From Limnohabitans sp. T6-20 (GTDB taxonomy: Bacteria; Pseudomonadota; Gammaproteobacteria; Burkholderiales; Burkholderiaceae_C), in assembly GCF_003063505.1 (NCBI RefSeq), contig NZ_NERW01000001.1, positions 550,501 through 614,500 of the forward strand: 64,000 bases of DNA. Reading direction: 5' to 3'. Below the pieces are notes generated by a model that was not told the DNA's origin, did no database searches, and saw only the letters and a program-made list of their open reading frames with translations. The position numbers and the translations under genes were made by a program. Of this stretch, positions 44,277 through 54,459 are shown one piece after another (the first letter of the stretch is position 1; the number at the start of each line of letters is the position of its first letter).

Positions 44277-45139
44277 TGTTCTCGCAGCGGCTTTCCATTT
44301 CGCGCCCGACCGTCTCTGCTGTCCAAGGCAGCGCGGGCCAATTGGCGGTTTATGACTGGATCTTGCCTGCGGCGCAGCCCTTGGCCACCGTGCTTTTGGT
44401 GCACGGCCTGGGCGAACACGCCGGGCGCTATGGCGAATTGGCGGCCAACTTGCACCAATGGGGTTTTGCGGTGCGCGCCTATGACCAGCAAGGCCACGGC
44501 CAGTCCGAAGGTGCCCGGGGCGACATGCTGCGTCCCGGCAGTTTGCAGGCCGATTTGTGCCGGGTGATCGACGACACCCGGCAGCGCCCGGCATTGGCGG
44601 ACACCCCACTCATCTTGCTGGGCCACAGCATGGGCGGCTTGGTGGTCGCGCGCACGCTGGCCGAACAACTGCGCCCGGTGGATGCGGCGGTCTTGTCTTC
44701 CCCGGCCTTGGGGGCGTTCCCCACCTTGTTTCAGAAAATGCTGCTGGCCACTCTGCCACGCGTGGTGCCACACCTTCGCGTCGACAACGGCCTGAAAACC
44801 GAGTGGGTGGCCAGAGACCCCGATGTGGTCAAAGCCTACCAAGCCGACCCGATGGTGCACCGACGCATTTCCACCGGTTTGGCCGCATGGATTTTGAACA
44901 ACGGCACGCAAACGCTGGAAGATGCCGCGCAATGGTCAGTCCCCACTTTGCTGCTCTATGCGGGTCAAGACCGGCTGGTCAACGCACAGGCCAGCGCCGA
45001 TTTCGCGCAAGCAGCACCGAAGAGTGTGGTGCAGGCCCAGTGCTTTGAGGGCATGTACCACGAGATCTTCAACGACCTCTACCGCGCGCAGGTGTTCATG
45101 GCGCTCAAGCGCTGGCTGTTGTCGCGCTTTTCTGCTTGA
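44276..45139 (+). CDS. Alpha/beta hydrolase (monoacylglycerol-lipase type)
   Basis: A 287-residue serine hydrolase. The nucleophile elbow is GHSMGG, with catalytic Asp in YAGQDRLVN and His in EGMYHEIFND. The start ATG overlaps the preceding peptidase stop. LVHGLGEHAGRYGELAANL and YDQQGHGQSEGARG are typical of the PldB/monoglyceride lipase group. The 3' end overlaps the convergent MFS gene by 35 bases. Confidence 0.92.
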   Translation: MFSQRLSISRPTVSAVQGSAGQLAVYDWILPAAQPLATVLLVHGLGEHAGRYGELAANLHQWGFAVRAYDQQGHGQSEGARGDMLRPGSLQADLCRVIDDTRQRPALADTPLILLGHSMGGLVVARTLAEQLRPVDAAVLSSPALGAFPTLFQKMLLATLPRVVPHLRVDNGLKTEWVARDPDVVKAYQADPMVHRRISTGLAAWILNNGTQTLEDAAQWSVPTLLLYAGQDRLVNAQASADFAQAAPKSVVQAQCFEGMYHEIFNDLYRAQVFMALKRWLLSRFSA

Positions 45140-46283
45140 TCACCATCCACACCAGTGCGATGCCGGTCAGGGCTACCGGGAGCAAGGAGCCAATGTTCAG
45201 CCACACCCAGCCCTGGGTGGTGACCAAAGCGCCCGAGGCAAACGACGTGATGGCCATGGTGGCAAACACAAAGAAGTTGATGGCGGCCTGACCCCGGTCT
45301 TTTTCAGCAGGGGTCCAGGCTTTCATGGCCAACGTGGTGCTGCCGGTGAACAAGAAGTTCCAGCCCAAGCCCAGCAAGAACAGCGAAATCAAAAACTGGT
45401 GCAACTCGACACCCGTGAGCGCGATGGCGATGCAGGCGAAGTTGATCACCACCCCCACGGCCATGATTTGCAAGGTGCCAAATTTCTTGATCAGGTGCCC
45501 CGTGAAAAAGCCGGGGGCGAACATGCCGATCACATGCCACTCCAGCACCAGCGCCGCATCGTCAAAACTGAAACCGCACACCTGCATGGCCAGCGGTGTG
45601 GCGGCCATGAGCAGGTTCATCACGCCGTAGCTCAAAGCGGCGGCTGCAGCCGCCACGATGAAAACGGGCTGGCGCATGATCGCGCCCAAAGGTCGGCCTG
45701 CGCTGTCGCCCGGCTTTTTGGCAGGCACGGCCGGAAACCGGATGAAGCTCATGCACACCATGGCCAGCACCGCCACGACCCCCAGGGCCATGTAGGCCCC
45801 CAGAAACGGGGTTTCGTGCAGGGTGCGTGTGCGCGAAGCCAAATTGGGCCCGACGATGGCACCGATCAGGCCGCCCGCCAGCACCAGCGAGACGGCTTTT
45901 TCGCGGAAACCGTCAGCGGCCAATTCGGCAGCAGCAAAGCGGTACAGCTGGCCGTTGGCGCTGTAGTAACCCGCGATCACCGTGGCAGCGACCAGCAGCC
46001 AGAAATTGTGGGTCCAGGCGGCATAAGCGGCCAGCAGAGCCGAAAACAAGGCCACACCCAAGCCCAACTGAAAAGACACCTTGCGCCCCCAGCGCGACTG
46101 GCTCTTGGCCACCAGCCCAGTCGACACGGCACCGCCCACCACGTAGCCCATGACAGGCAAGGTTGCCATCCAGCCCAGCGGCGCGATGCTCAGGCCCACC
46201 AAGCCGTTGATGGCAATGAAGGTGACGTTGTTGGTCAGGAACAGGCCCTGGCAGAGCGTGAGAAAAAGGAGGTTGGCGTTCAT
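45105..46283 (-). CDS. Major facilitator superfamily transporter
   Basis: A 392-residue MFS protein with about twelve hydrophobic segments. The loop 2-3 motif is read in AKSQSRWGRKVSFQLG. There is no long central loop. It has some similarity to YfcJ/Bcr-like exporters, but the substrate cannot be told. ATG 46283 follows a usable site and nothing else is co-transcribed. The last 35 bases overlap the end of the alpha/beta-hydrolase gene on the other strand. Confidence 0.9.
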   Translation of the reverse strand: MNANLLFLTLCQGLFLTNNVTFIAINGLVGLSIAPLGWMATLPVMGYVVGGAVSTGLVAKSQSRWGRKVSFQLGLGVALFSALLAAYAAWTHNFWLLVAATVIAGYYSANGQLYRFAAAELAADGFREKAVSLVLAGGLIGAIVGPNLASRTRTLHETPFLGAYMALGVVAVLAMVCMSFIRFPAVPAKKPGDSAGRPLGAIMRQPVFIVAAAAAALSYGVMNLLMAATPLAMQVCGFSFDDAALVLEWHVIGMFAPGFFTGHLIKKFGTLQIMAVGVVINFACIAIALTGVELHQFLISLFLLGLGWNFLFTGSTTLAMKAWTPAEKDRGQAAINFFVFATMAITSFASGALVTTQGWVWLNIGSLLPVALTGIALVWMVIKQKSATTASA

Positions 46284-46358
46284 AGCGGGCAGTGTATCGC
46301 CACTTGCTTATACACCGAGGCCCTCACTTTTGACCCCCATGCGTTGCCAAAACAAACA

Positions 46359-47615
46359 TCATGGCTTCTTGCCAAGATCCTGAAGCAAACGCGCCGTTAA
46401 ATAGAGGCGCGGCACGATGGAATCGATCTCGATGTACTCGTCACGCGCATGGAAACCCCAACCGGCCAGGCCCAAGCTTTCGAGCACCGCAGCCTTGCCC
46501 GAGCCACTGGCAAAACCCGCGTCGGTGCCACCGCCCGTGACCGGGTGGAAAAACAGGGGCCGGCCATCGAGTTCGGCGTAGATGGCCCGCGCGCGCTGGG
46601 CCAGGGCCATGCCGCGCTCACCCGCCACATAAGGCGGGCGCCCCACATCGAGTTTGACGTGCACGTGCGTGTCGGGCACGCGCCGGCTTTCCTGCGTCTT
46701 GGCAATCAGTGCCGCCTTGAGTTTGTCGGCCGCGTCGGGCTGGAGCAAGCGCACATCGGCCGTGGCCACCGCGCTCTCCGGAATCTGGTTACGCACCGAG
46801 CCCCCTTGGGCGTAAGTCCAGTTGAGCTGGGCACCCGGGATGCCTTTGGCAATGCCTTCGGTGGCCAGCATCTGGTGCGACAGCTCGATCAGGGCATTGC
46901 GGCCTTCGTCGGGTGCCGCACCCGCATGGGAGGCTTTGCCCTTGACTTCCATGGTAGCCATGGCGGTGCCCGCAGCGGCCAGCAGCACGCCTTCGTTTTT
47001 GGCCATGCTCTTGGCGGCGGTTGGTTCATACGAGAGCACCACATCGTGCCCGGCCGCCAGCGACTGGATCAAGTCGCCCGAGCCGCCCGAGCCAATTTCT
47101 TCGTCGGGGTTGAACAAGACGGTGATCGTGTCAAAGTCGTTCCAGCCTTGCGACTGCAGCACCGCCAGCGAATGCAGGATGACGGCGATGCCGCCCTTGT
47201 CATCGGCAATGCCCGGACCGTACAGGCGGTTGCCATCGAACTTGTAGGGCTGCGTGGCCAGAATGCCGTCGGGGTAGACCGTGTCCATGTGCGCGATCAG
47301 CATGGCCTTGAGACGGCCCTTGCCCTTGAGCACGCCTTTGACCATGACCCGTTCACTGTTGCTCGTCTTGATGCGTTCGGTCTTGGCACCCAGGGCGTCG
47401 AGCCGGGCTTGCGCGAAATCGGCCACCCGCGCGATACCGGCGATGTTGGCCGAGCCCGATTCGATCATCACCAACTTTTGCAAGGTGTCGATGACAGCCG
47501 GCTGCGCGGCCTGCGCTGCGGCAAACACGGTATCGTCGCGCTTTTGTGCAGAAGCGCCCATCGACAAAGCCAAAGCGACTGCGGCGAGGCAAGGGTTCAA
47601 GAAGTGTTTTTTCAT
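46359..47615 (-). CDS. Secreted glutamate carboxypeptidase-type M20 peptidase
   Basis: A 418-residue M20 peptidase resembling CPG2. Signal peptide MKKHFLNPCLAAVALALSMGASAQ indicates periplasmic location. Zn ligands and catalytic residues lie in MLIAHMDTVYPDG, LYGPGIADDKGG and LFNPDEEIGSGGSG. A late TGGGTDAGFASG matches the family's metal-site loop. ATG 47615 is favoured. An in-frame ATG three codons upstream is possible, and longer frames overlap rsmE. It may release glutamate from peptides or folates. Confidence 0.9.
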   Translation of the reverse strand: MKKHFLNPCLAAVALALSMGASAQKRDDTVFAAAQAAQPAVIDTLQKLVMIESGSANIAGIARVADFAQARLDALGAKTERIKTSNSERVMVKGVLKGKGRLKAMLIAHMDTVYPDGILATQPYKFDGNRLYGPGIADDKGGIAVILHSLAVLQSQGWNDFDTITVLFNPDEEIGSGGSGDLIQSLAAGHDVVLSYEPTAAKSMAKNEGVLLAAAGTAMATMEVKGKASHAGAAPDEGRNALIELSHQMLATEGIAKGIPGAQLNWTYAQGGSVRNQIPESAVATADVRLLQPDAADKLKAALIAKTQESRRVPDTHVHVKLDVGRPPYVAGERGMALAQRARAIYAELDGRPLFFHPVTGGGTDAGFASGSGKAAVLESLGLAGWGFHARDEYIEIDSIVPRLYLTARLLQDLGKKP

Positions 47616-47719
47616 GGCGGTCATGCATCCATCGAGTTGATGGCGCATCGTAAGCGCACAGGGCGCGCGTACGCACGCGCAAAAACCCGCACCGCGAGCG
47701 CCTTGGCGACAGGCTCGGG

Positions 47720-48433
47720 TCAGAGCACCGTCAAGGCCGACAACAGGGCCAAGGGCGCTGTTTCGGCCCGCAGCACGCGTGACCCCAAGGTCACGGGCTG
47801 GAAACCTGCGGCCAGCGCTGCCGCCTCTTCGGCCGGAGACAAACCACCTTCGGGGCCGCTGAGCACGACCACAGGCCGGGTGGAGGTGTTCACAGCGCCC
47901 AAGGCCTGTGTGCCCTGCGCCAGCGACAGCACCCAGCGGTCGGCATCGGCCGTGGGCTGCACCAGCCACTCCTTGAGGCTGACGGCAGGGTGAATGGCAG
48001 GCACGCGGTTGCGCCCGCACTGCTCGGCCGCAGCCACGGCCACGCCTTGCCAGTGCGCCAGTTTTTTGTCGGCGCGCTCGCCCTTGAGCTTGAGCACGCT
48101 GCGCTCGGCCACCAGCGGGGTGATGCTGGCCACACCCAACTCGGTGGCTTTTTCGACCAGCCAGTCCATGCGGTCGTTGGCGGTGATGCCCGCCAACAGG
48201 TGCACGGATCGAGCCGCTTCGCGTTCCACCGGGTGGTGCACGCCCACCTCGACGTCGACATCGCTGCGGCCCATGCGGGTGACGGTGGCGTCAAATTCAC
48301 CGCCTTCGCCGTTGAACAAGGTGATGGCATCGCCCGGCTGCAGGCGCAGCACCTGCACATGGCGGGCAGCGCCAGCAGGCAGACTGAGGGCCAGCCCGGT
48401 GTGCAGGGGTGCGGGGCAGTGAAAGCGGGGCAT
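47720..48433 (-). CDS. rsmE: 16S rRNA m3U1498 methyltransferase
   Basis: A 237-residue SPOUT-class methyltransferase methylating U1498 of 16S rRNA. The knot region VVLSGPEGGLSPAEE and the C-terminal LGSRVLRAETAPLALLSAL are diagnostic. An N-terminal PUA-like domain starts MPRFHCPAPL. It lies 7 bases downstream of the AmgK gene on the same strand, so it is probably co-transcribed with it. Confidence 0.95.
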   Translation of the reverse strand: MPRFHCPAPLHTGLALSLPAGAARHVQVLRLQPGDAITLFNGEGGEFDATVTRMGRSDVDVEVGVHHPVEREAARSVHLLAGITANDRMDWLVEKATELGVASITPLVAERSVLKLKGERADKKLAHWQGVAVAAAEQCGRNRVPAIHPAVSLKEWLVQPTADADRWVLSLAQGTQALGAVNTSTRPVVVLSGPEGGLSPAEEAAALAAGFQPVTLGSRVLRAETAPLALLSALTVL

Positions 48434-48440
48434 GGGGTGC

Positions 48441-49547
48441 TTACATCCGCCCGTAAGCGAAGCCGACTTGCGGCGTGGTGCCCTCGATCTCGTCGATCAA
48501 CTTGAGCAGGGGGCCCAGCTCGCGGTAGCGGTCACAGGCCTTGCGGATGTAGTGGATGAAGCGCGGCGCATCGGCCAGGTATTTGGGCTTGCCGTCCCGC
48601 AGGGTCAGCCGCGCAAAGATGCCCGCCACCTTGAGGTGGCGCTGCAAGCCCATCCACTCGACAGCGCGGTAAAACGCACCGAAGTCGCTGTGCCAGTCTT
48701 CAAAGTCCATCAGCCCGGCTTTGCGGGCTTTTTCCCAGTAACGGATGGTGATGTCAAGCACGAAATCTTCGTCCCAGGTCAAAAAGGCGTCGCGCATCAG
48801 GCTGGCGATGTCGTAGGTGACCGGGCCGTACACCGCGTCCTGGAAGTCGAGCACGCCCAGCTGGTCGTTTTGAAACGGCATCATCAGGTTGCGCGGCATG
48901 AAATCGCGGTGCACATAGACGCTGGGGGCGGCCTGGTTGCGCTGCACGATCAGGGCCAGCGCCTTGTCCAGGGTCTCTTTGTCTTTGCCTTCGAGCTGCA
49001 CTTTTTTGTGCTGGCCCAGGTACCAGTCGGGGAACAGGCTCAGCTCGCGGTTGAGCAAGGCTGCGTCGTAGGGGGGCAGCACGCCTGGGCGCGAGGCCAG
49101 TTGCCACTGCACCAGGGTGTCGACCGCCTGCATGTACAGGCCGTGGTTGGCTTGCGGGCGGTCAGCGTCGATAGCCGACATCATGGTGGCGTCGCCCAGG
49201 TCGGTCAGCAGCATGAAGCCATCGGCCTCATGCCAGTTCAGCACCTCGGGGGCGTTCAGGCCCGCACTTTTCATCAAGGCCGCGATGCGGACAAAGGGCT
49301 CCGAGTTCTCTTTGTCGGGCGGCGCGTCCATGACGATGCGGCTGTCGCCTTGGCTCGTGTCCACCCGCAAATAGCGGCGAAAACTGGCATCGGCCGAGGC
49401 AATGCGCAAGGTGTCGGGCAAAAGTCCCTGCTCGGCAGCGATGCCGGCGATCCAGTGCTGGAACAAACCCTGACGTGCCGGGTCTGACCAGCTGACTTCA
49501 GAAACAGGTGCAGGCGAGGGGATTAGGGATAAAGAGGGGTGGCTCAT
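48441..49547 (-). CDS. amgK: N-acetylmuramate/N-acetylglucosamine kinase
   Basis: A 368-residue aminoglycoside-phosphotransferase-fold kinase. The catalytic loop VYVHRDFMPRNLMM and the metal motif LDFQDAVYGP are intact. In the AmgK-MurU route it phosphorylates MurNAc/GlcNAc at C1 for recycling into UDP-MurNAc. Divergence from lptD is the arrangement typical of amgK in Pseudomonas-like genomes. The likely start is ATG 49547 (MSHPSLSLIPSPAP). The MurU gene is found at 60118-60903. Confidence 0.87.
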   Translation of the reverse strand: MSHPSLSLIPSPAPVSEVSWSDPARQGLFQHWIAGIAAEQGLLPDTLRIASADASFRRYLRVDTSQGDSRIVMDAPPDKENSEPFVRIAALMKSAGLNAPEVLNWHEADGFMLLTDLGDATMMSAIDADRPQANHGLYMQAVDTLVQWQLASRPGVLPPYDAALLNRELSLFPDWYLGQHKKVQLEGKDKETLDKALALIVQRNQAAPSVYVHRDFMPRNLMMPFQNDQLGVLDFQDAVYGPVTYDIASLMRDAFLTWDEDFVLDITIRYWEKARKAGLMDFEDWHSDFGAFYRAVEWMGLQRHLKVAGIFARLTLRDGKPKYLADAPRFIHYIRKACDRYRELGPLLKLIDEIEGTTPQVGFAYGRM

Positions 49548-49627
49548 GGATAATCGCATTCTACAAAGCCTGCTGGCGCCCTTTCGGGGAAACAACAGGC
49601 TGCTTCTTTTCATCATTTCCCCAATTT

Positions 49628-52063
49628 GTGGTCATCCCTTCCTCTTTGCCATCTCTGCCGCTGACACCTGCTGCCATTTCTGCCCCACGCGCTGTGGCGA
49701 TGGCGGCAGCTTTGTTGACGCTGGGTGCCAGCTGGGCCCAAGCCCAGCCAGCGGGCTTGCCCTTGCGCAGCAGCCCTTTGCTCGAAGAAAAAGTCTCCGC
49801 GCGTCAGCAATCCGAAGGGGCGGTCTTTGTCAAGGGCGAACAAATCACCGCGCGCCCCGACATGGACCTGGTGATCGAGGGTCAAGCCAGCATTCGGCGG
49901 CCCGGATTGGCCGTGAGCGCCGATCGGGTGGACTACGACCAGACCCAGGATGTGGTGGACGCATCCGGCAAAGTGCGGGTGAGCCGCGAAACCAGCGTCT
50001 TCACAGGCCCTCATTTGAATCTGAAAGTGGACAGCTTTCAGGGAACTTTTGAAAAACCAGACTTTGAGCTGTACAGCAGTGGCGGCTATGGCCAGGCGGC
50101 CGAAGTGGAGTTTGTGGACGACAAGCGCAGCATCCTTCGCAAAGCCAGCTACACAACTTGCCGCCGCACACCCGGGCCCGAATGGTTGCCCGAATGGCTG
50201 CTCAAAGCCACACAACTGACGGTCGACGAAGAAGAGTCCACCATCGACGCCAAAGGCGTGCAATTCCGCTTCAAGGATGTGCCGATTTTTGCGGCACCGT
50301 CCCTCAGCCTGCCGTTGACCAACGAGCGCAAATCGGGCCTGCTGCCGCCTTTGTTCAGCGTCGACACCGTCAACGGCGTCGAAGTGGCGCAGCCCTATTA
50401 CTTTGACATCGCACCGAACCGCGACGCCACCGTCACCACGCATGTGATGAGCCAACGCGGCATCGCTGCGGACACGGAATTCCGCTATCTGGAACGGGAC
50501 TACAGCGGTCAAGTGCGTCTCAATCTGATGCCCGCCGACAAATTGCGGGACGCGAACCGCTGGGGTCTGTCCAGCCAACACAATGGCGGCATTGATACCG
50601 GCTTGGAAAGTGTGGGCCGCATTGGTCTGGGCTTGACCTTGAACCGGGTCAGTGACAACAACTACTGGCGGGATTTCCCCCGGTCAGGCCTGGCACTGAC
50701 ACAACGAATTCTGCCCTCCACAGGGGTTTTGTCATGGGGCAAGGGCGACTTCAGCATGACCGCCCAAGTGCAACGCTGGCAAAACCTGCAGGATGCCGCT
50801 CCACCCTATGACAGGGCACCTCAAATCACCATGCGTTACGGGCAATGGAATGCCGAGGGACTGGATTGGTCTGTGGTGGGCGATACCACGCGGTTTGAAG
50901 CTGACTACTCACGCGTGGCCAGTTTGGTTGCTAACGGCACATTGCCGCGCAACGGTGAGCGCAGCTACATCCAAGCACAGGTGAGCCGTCCGTGGATCCG
51001 ACCTTGGGGCTTTGTCACACCCAAGGTGCAGCTGCACGCCACGCGTTATCAGATGGACCGCGCGCTCGACAACGGGGCCTTGTCCGCCAACCGCGTCCTG
51101 CCTACCTTCAGTGTGGATTCAGGCCTGGTGTTTGAACGCGAAACACGTTGGTTCGGCCGTGATGTTTTGCAAACACTGGAGCCCCGCGCTTTTTATGCCC
51201 GCACGCCCTACAAAAACCAGGACATGCTGCCTGTTTATGACAGCGGAGCCACAGACTTCAACCTCGCCACCATCTTCAGCGAAAACGCCTATGTAGGCCA
51301 AGACCGACTGGTGGACAACGACGCACTGACTTTGGGCTTGAGCAGCCGCTTTTTTGATGCAGGCACTGGCGCTGAAATGCTTCGGATTGGCATGGCCCAA
51401 CGGATCCGGTTTTCTGATCAACAGGTCAACCTGTCCTCCAATCAGGCCGACAGAGCTGCCGGGCTGAGCGATATTTTGTTTGGCGCAGGCATCCGTTGGG
51501 ACGATCGCTGGTCATTCGACGCCACCATCCAGGCCAAGAACCAGACGCACGAGATCAGCCGAACCACGCTGCAAGGGCGCTACAGCCATAGCGCCTACCG
51601 CGTCATCAACATGGCTTACCGAGCCAACAACCAAGTCACACCCAAAACCGAATTTGTGGACGTAGGCTGGCAGTGGCCTTTGAGTGACCTGATCGGCAGG
51701 ACCGACCGGCAAGCGGAAACCGCCTGGACGCGGACCTCCGGACAAGGACTGGGGCCTGACCGCTGGTACTCGGTGGGCAGACTCAACTACAGCCTGAAGG
51801 AACGCAGCTTGGTGGACACCTTGGTGGGCCTCGAATACGATGCGGGCTGCTGGCTGGGTCGGGTCGCTTTTGAGCGACTGCAAACCAACATCTCCACCGC
51901 CAGCCCCACAAGTGCGACCAGCCGCATTCTTTTCCAACTCGAATTCGTCGGTTTTGCACGTGTTGGCATCAGCCCGTTAAAACACCTCAGTGACAACATT
52001 CCCCGCTACCAATACCTGCGTGACAGCGCGGTCCAACCCAGTCGGTTCCAGCACTATGAATGA
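49628..52063 (+). CDS. lptD: LPS-assembly protein LptD
   Basis: An outer-membrane beta-barrel of about 811 residues that inserts LPS into the outer leaflet with LptE. A signal peptide (AVAMAAALLTLGASWAQAQ) is followed by an OstA/LptA-like N-domain (EGAVFVKGEQITARPDMDLVIEGQASIRR) and a long barrel rich in alternating aromatic strands. No ATG precedes the signal closely. GTG 49628 is the most suitable start, and a frame opening at 49508 is an alternative. The stop overlaps the surA start (ATGAATGA). Confidence 0.92.
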   Translation: MVIPSSLPSLPLTPAAISAPRAVAMAAALLTLGASWAQAQPAGLPLRSSPLLEEKVSARQQSEGAVFVKGEQITARPDMDLVIEGQASIRRPGLAVSADRVDYDQTQDVVDASGKVRVSRETSVFTGPHLNLKVDSFQGTFEKPDFELYSSGGYGQAAEVEFVDDKRSILRKASYTTCRRTPGPEWLPEWLLKATQLTVDEEESTIDAKGVQFRFKDVPIFAAPSLSLPLTNERKSGLLPPLFSVDTVNGVEVAQPYYFDIAPNRDATVTTHVMSQRGIAADTEFRYLERDYSGQVRLNLMPADKLRDANRWGLSSQHNGGIDTGLESVGRIGLGLTLNRVSDNNYWRDFPRSGLALTQRILPSTGVLSWGKGDFSMTAQVQRWQNLQDAAPPYDRAPQITMRYGQWNAEGLDWSVVGDTTRFEADYSRVASLVANGTLPRNGERSYIQAQVSRPWIRPWGFVTPKVQLHATRYQMDRALDNGALSANRVLPTFSVDSGLVFERETRWFGRDVLQTLEPRAFYARTPYKNQDMLPVYDSGATDFNLATIFSENAYVGQDRLVDNDALTLGLSSRFFDAGTGAEMLRIGMAQRIRFSDQQVNLSSNQADRAAGLSDILFGAGIRWDDRWSFDATIQAKNQTHEISRTTLQGRYSHSAYRVINMAYRANNQVTPKTEFVDVGWQWPLSDLIGRTDRQAETAWTRTSGQGLGPDRWYSVGRLNYSLKERSLVDTLVGLEYDAGCWLGRVAFERLQTNISTASPTSATSRILFQLEFVGFARVGISPLKHLSDNIPRYQYLRDSAVQPSRFQHYE

Positions 52064-53393
52064 TCTGTTTTCTCCTGCCCGCTCAGCTTTGCTGGCATCC
52101 ATCCTGGGCGCAGTCAGTCTGCTCAACCCGTCTGGCGCTTGGGCTCAATCCCCGAGCAAGACCATCCGCCAAGCCGATTTCATCGTGGCGGTTGTGAACT
52201 CGGAGCCCATCACCAATCAGGAAGTCCAGGTGCTGCGCCAACGCATGGCCAAAGAGGCGTCTGCGCGAGGCAACAGTCCAACAGCCACTGAGCTCACCCA
52301 ATTGGCGGTTGAGCAGCTGATCAACGAAAAAGCACAGTTGCAGCAAGCCCGTGAGGCGGGCATCAAAATTGAAGACGAGGCCATTGAACAAGCGGAACTG
52401 AACGTCGCGGCCACCAACCAATTGACCCGCGAAGAAATGCACAAGCGGCTGGCGCAAGACGGCATTGCACTGAGTTCGTTTCGCGAACAATTGCGCACGC
52501 AGCTGATGCTCAGCCGCTTGCGTGAACGGGAAATCGAAGGCCGTGTGCGCGTCAGCGATCTGGAAGTGGCGCAATTCTTGCGCGAACAACTGCAGACACA
52601 AGCCGCACAAGTGCCCCCCGAACTGAACCTGGGCATGATCCTGATTGCCGTGCCGGAAAACAGCAGCGAATCGGAAACCAAAGCCTTGAGCGAGCGCGCA
52701 GCAGACATCGCACGGCGTGCGCGTGGCGGAGAGCGCTTCGCCGAGTTGGCCAAATCCTTTTCGCAAACCACCGACCGTGGCGCCAACGGTGGCGACATGG
52801 GCCTGCGCCCCATGGATCGCTACCCCGATTTGTTTGTCAGCGCCACGCGCAGCTTGAATGTGGGTGACATCTCTGCGCCTGTGCGCTCTGCTGCGGGCTT
52901 TCATATCCTCAAGGTCCTTGAGCGCCGCCAAGCCAACACCTTGTTGGTCACTCAAACCCGTGCCCGTCATATTTTGTTGCGCCCCTCGGCACAAATGACG
53001 CAAGCCCAAGCCGTGGCCAAGCTGACCGAAGTGCGGCAAGCTGTGGTTTCCGGCAAGGCGGATTTCGCAGCCCTGGCCCGCGAGATGTCACAAGACGGCA
53101 GCGCCCAGCAAGGTGGCGATTTGGGTTGGGCCAACCCCGGCATGTTTGTGCCTGAATTTGAACAAGTCATGAGCCGTCTGCGCCCAGGCCAAGTTGGTGA
53201 GCCTCTGGTGTCGCGCTTTGGCGTGCACCTGATCGAAGTCACGGACCGCCGCAACGCGCCCATGAGCGATCAGGAACAACGCACCATGGCACGCAATGCC
53301 CTGCGCGAAAAGAAACTCGATGAGACTTACGCGGCTTGGGTTCAGGACATCCGAGGTCGTGCCTACGTCGAGATGCGCGAGCCACCTCAATGA
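52056..53393 (+). CDS. surA: Peptidyl-prolyl isomerase/chaperone SurA
   Basis: A 445-residue periplasmic chaperone for outer-membrane proteins. The signal is [21 protein letters not shown]. The N-terminal SurA domain ([22 protein letters not shown]) is followed by two parvulin domains, the second with [12 protein letters not shown] and [20 protein letters not shown] 52056 overlaps the lptD end by 8 bases. The stop overlaps the ksgA ATG by one codon (ATGA). It acts with LptD, its client. Confidence 0.95.
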   Translation: MNDLFSPARSALLASILGAVSLLNPSGAWAQSPSKTIRQADFIVAVVNSEPITNQEVQVLRQRMAKEASARGNSPTATELTQLAVEQLINEKAQLQQAREAGIKIEDEAIEQAELNVAATNQLTREEMHKRLAQDGIALSSFREQLRTQLMLSRLREREIEGRVRVSDLEVAQFLREQLQTQAAQVPPELNLGMILIAVPENSSESETKALSERAADIARRARGGERFAELAKSFSQTTDRGANGGDMGLRPMDRYPDLFVSATRSLNVGDISAPVRSAAGFHILKVLERRQANTLLVTQTRARHILLRPSAQMTQAQAVAKLTEVRQAVVSGKADFAALAREMSQDGSAQQGGDLGWANPGMFVPEFEQVMSRLRPGQVGEPLVSRFGVHLIEVTDRRNAPMSDQEQRTMARNALREKKLDETYAAWVQDIRGRAYVEMREPPQ

Positions 53394-54172
53394 AGCACAT
53401 CGCCCGCAAACGGTTTGGTCAGCACTTCCTGACCGATGGCGGCATCATCGATGCCATCGTGGACGCGATCAACCCAGAGGCGGGTCAGCCCATGGTTGAA
53501 ATCGGTCCAGGCCTGGCTGCCTTGACGCAGCCCCTGGTCGAACGTCTGGGTCATTTGACGGTGATCGAGCTGGACCGCGATCTGGCTGTGCGTTTGCGCG
53601 AACACCCGCACCTGTCGGTGGTGGAATCGGATGTCTTGAAAGTCGATTTCCGGGCCTTGGCAACGCAGATGCTGGCCAAAGCCACATCGGCTGCCCCAGC
53701 GTCCAAAATCCGGGTCGTCGGCAATCTGCCCTACAACATCTCGACCCCCATCCTGTTCCATCTGCTGGCGCAAGTGGACGTGATCGAAGACCAGCACTTC
53801 ATGCTGCAAAAAGAAGTCATCGATCGCATGGTGGCCAAACCCTCCACTTCAGACTACAGCCGACTGTCGGTCATGCTGCAGTGGCGCTACGACATGGCCA
53901 ATGTGCTGTTCGTGCCACCCGGGAGCTTTGACCCACCTCCGCGCGTGGACAGCGCTGTGGTGCGCATGGTGCCATTGGCCGAGCCGCCACAGGTCAACGT
54001 CAAAACACTGGAGACGCTGGTGCAAGTCGCCTTCAGCCAGCGCCGCAAGATCCTGCGCAACACCTTGGGCAAATGGCTCGAAGAAAAAGGCTTTGCGGGG
54101 CACTTTGATTTGCAACGCCGAGCGGAAGAAGTGCCCGTGGCCGAATTTGTGGCTTTGGCCCAAGCGGTTTGA
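53390..54172 (+). CDS. ksgA: 16S rRNA dimethyladenosine transferase
   Basis: A 260-residue rRNA methyltransferase (RsmA/KsgA) dimethylating A1518 and A1519. The SAM motif [15 protein letters not shown] and the catalytic NLPY motif in [15 protein letters not shown] are intact. ATG 53390 overlaps the surA TGA. The N-terminus [13 protein letters not shown] is canonical. In enterobacteria pdxA lies between surA and this gene; it is absent here. A strong terminator follows. Confidence 0.96.
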   Translation: MKHIARKRFGQHFLTDGGIIDAIVDAINPEAGQPMVEIGPGLAALTQPLVERLGHLTVIELDRDLAVRLREHPHLSVVESDVLKVDFRALATQMLAKATSAAPASKIRVVGNLPYNISTPILFHLLAQVDVIEDQHFMLQKEVIDRMVAKPSTSDYSRLSVMLQWRYDMANVLFVPPGSFDPPPRVDSAVVRMVPLAEPPQVNVKTLETLVQVAFSQRRKILRNTLGKWLEEKGFAGHFDLQRRAEEVPVAEFVALAQAV

Positions 54173-54193
54173 ACTGAAAGACCCGGCCCCATG

Positions 54194-54220
54194 AAAAAGC
54201 CCCGCAGTGCGGGGCTTTTT
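54194..54220. terminator. Bidirectional Rho-independent terminator
   Basis: AAAAAGCCCCGC-AGT-GCGGGGCTTTTT is a symmetric 12-base stem with A- and T-runs on both sides. It serves ksgA on the plus strand and the RNase/barstar operon on the minus strand. Confidence 0.95.
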
Positions 54221-54255
54221 GCATTCAGGCCCCATTCAAAGGGCCTTCATGAACA

Positions 54256-54459
54256 TCAGGCGGCTGCGAGCCAATAACCTGCGTTGAATGGGCTGCTCAT
54301 GCGCAGCGCCAAAGGCGACACGTCCACCAATTTGTCGGTGGGCATTTTTTCGCCTTCTTCGATCGATTCGGCCATGGCGGCGTCCTCGGTTTGTGCCTCA
54401 ATCGCCCGTCCTGCTTGGCTGTTTTGCGCAGAACGGGCTACAGAAAAGAATAGAAGCAT
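54256..54459 (-). CDS. Possible 67-residue small protein
   Basis: An open frame of 67 codons starting 22 bases inside the barstar gene's end (ATG 54459) and stopping just before the bidirectional terminator. The sequence is acidic in the middle (EDAAMAESIEEGE) with VDVSPLALRMSSPFNAGYWL at the end. No family is recognised and the ribosome-binding site is weak. Overlap and position suggest it may be a third gene of the RNase/barstar unit, but it could be spurious. Confidence 0.35.
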   Translation of the reverse strand: MLLFFSVARSAQNSQAGRAIEAQTEDAAMAESIEEGEKMPTDKLVDVSPLALRMSSPFNAGYWLAAA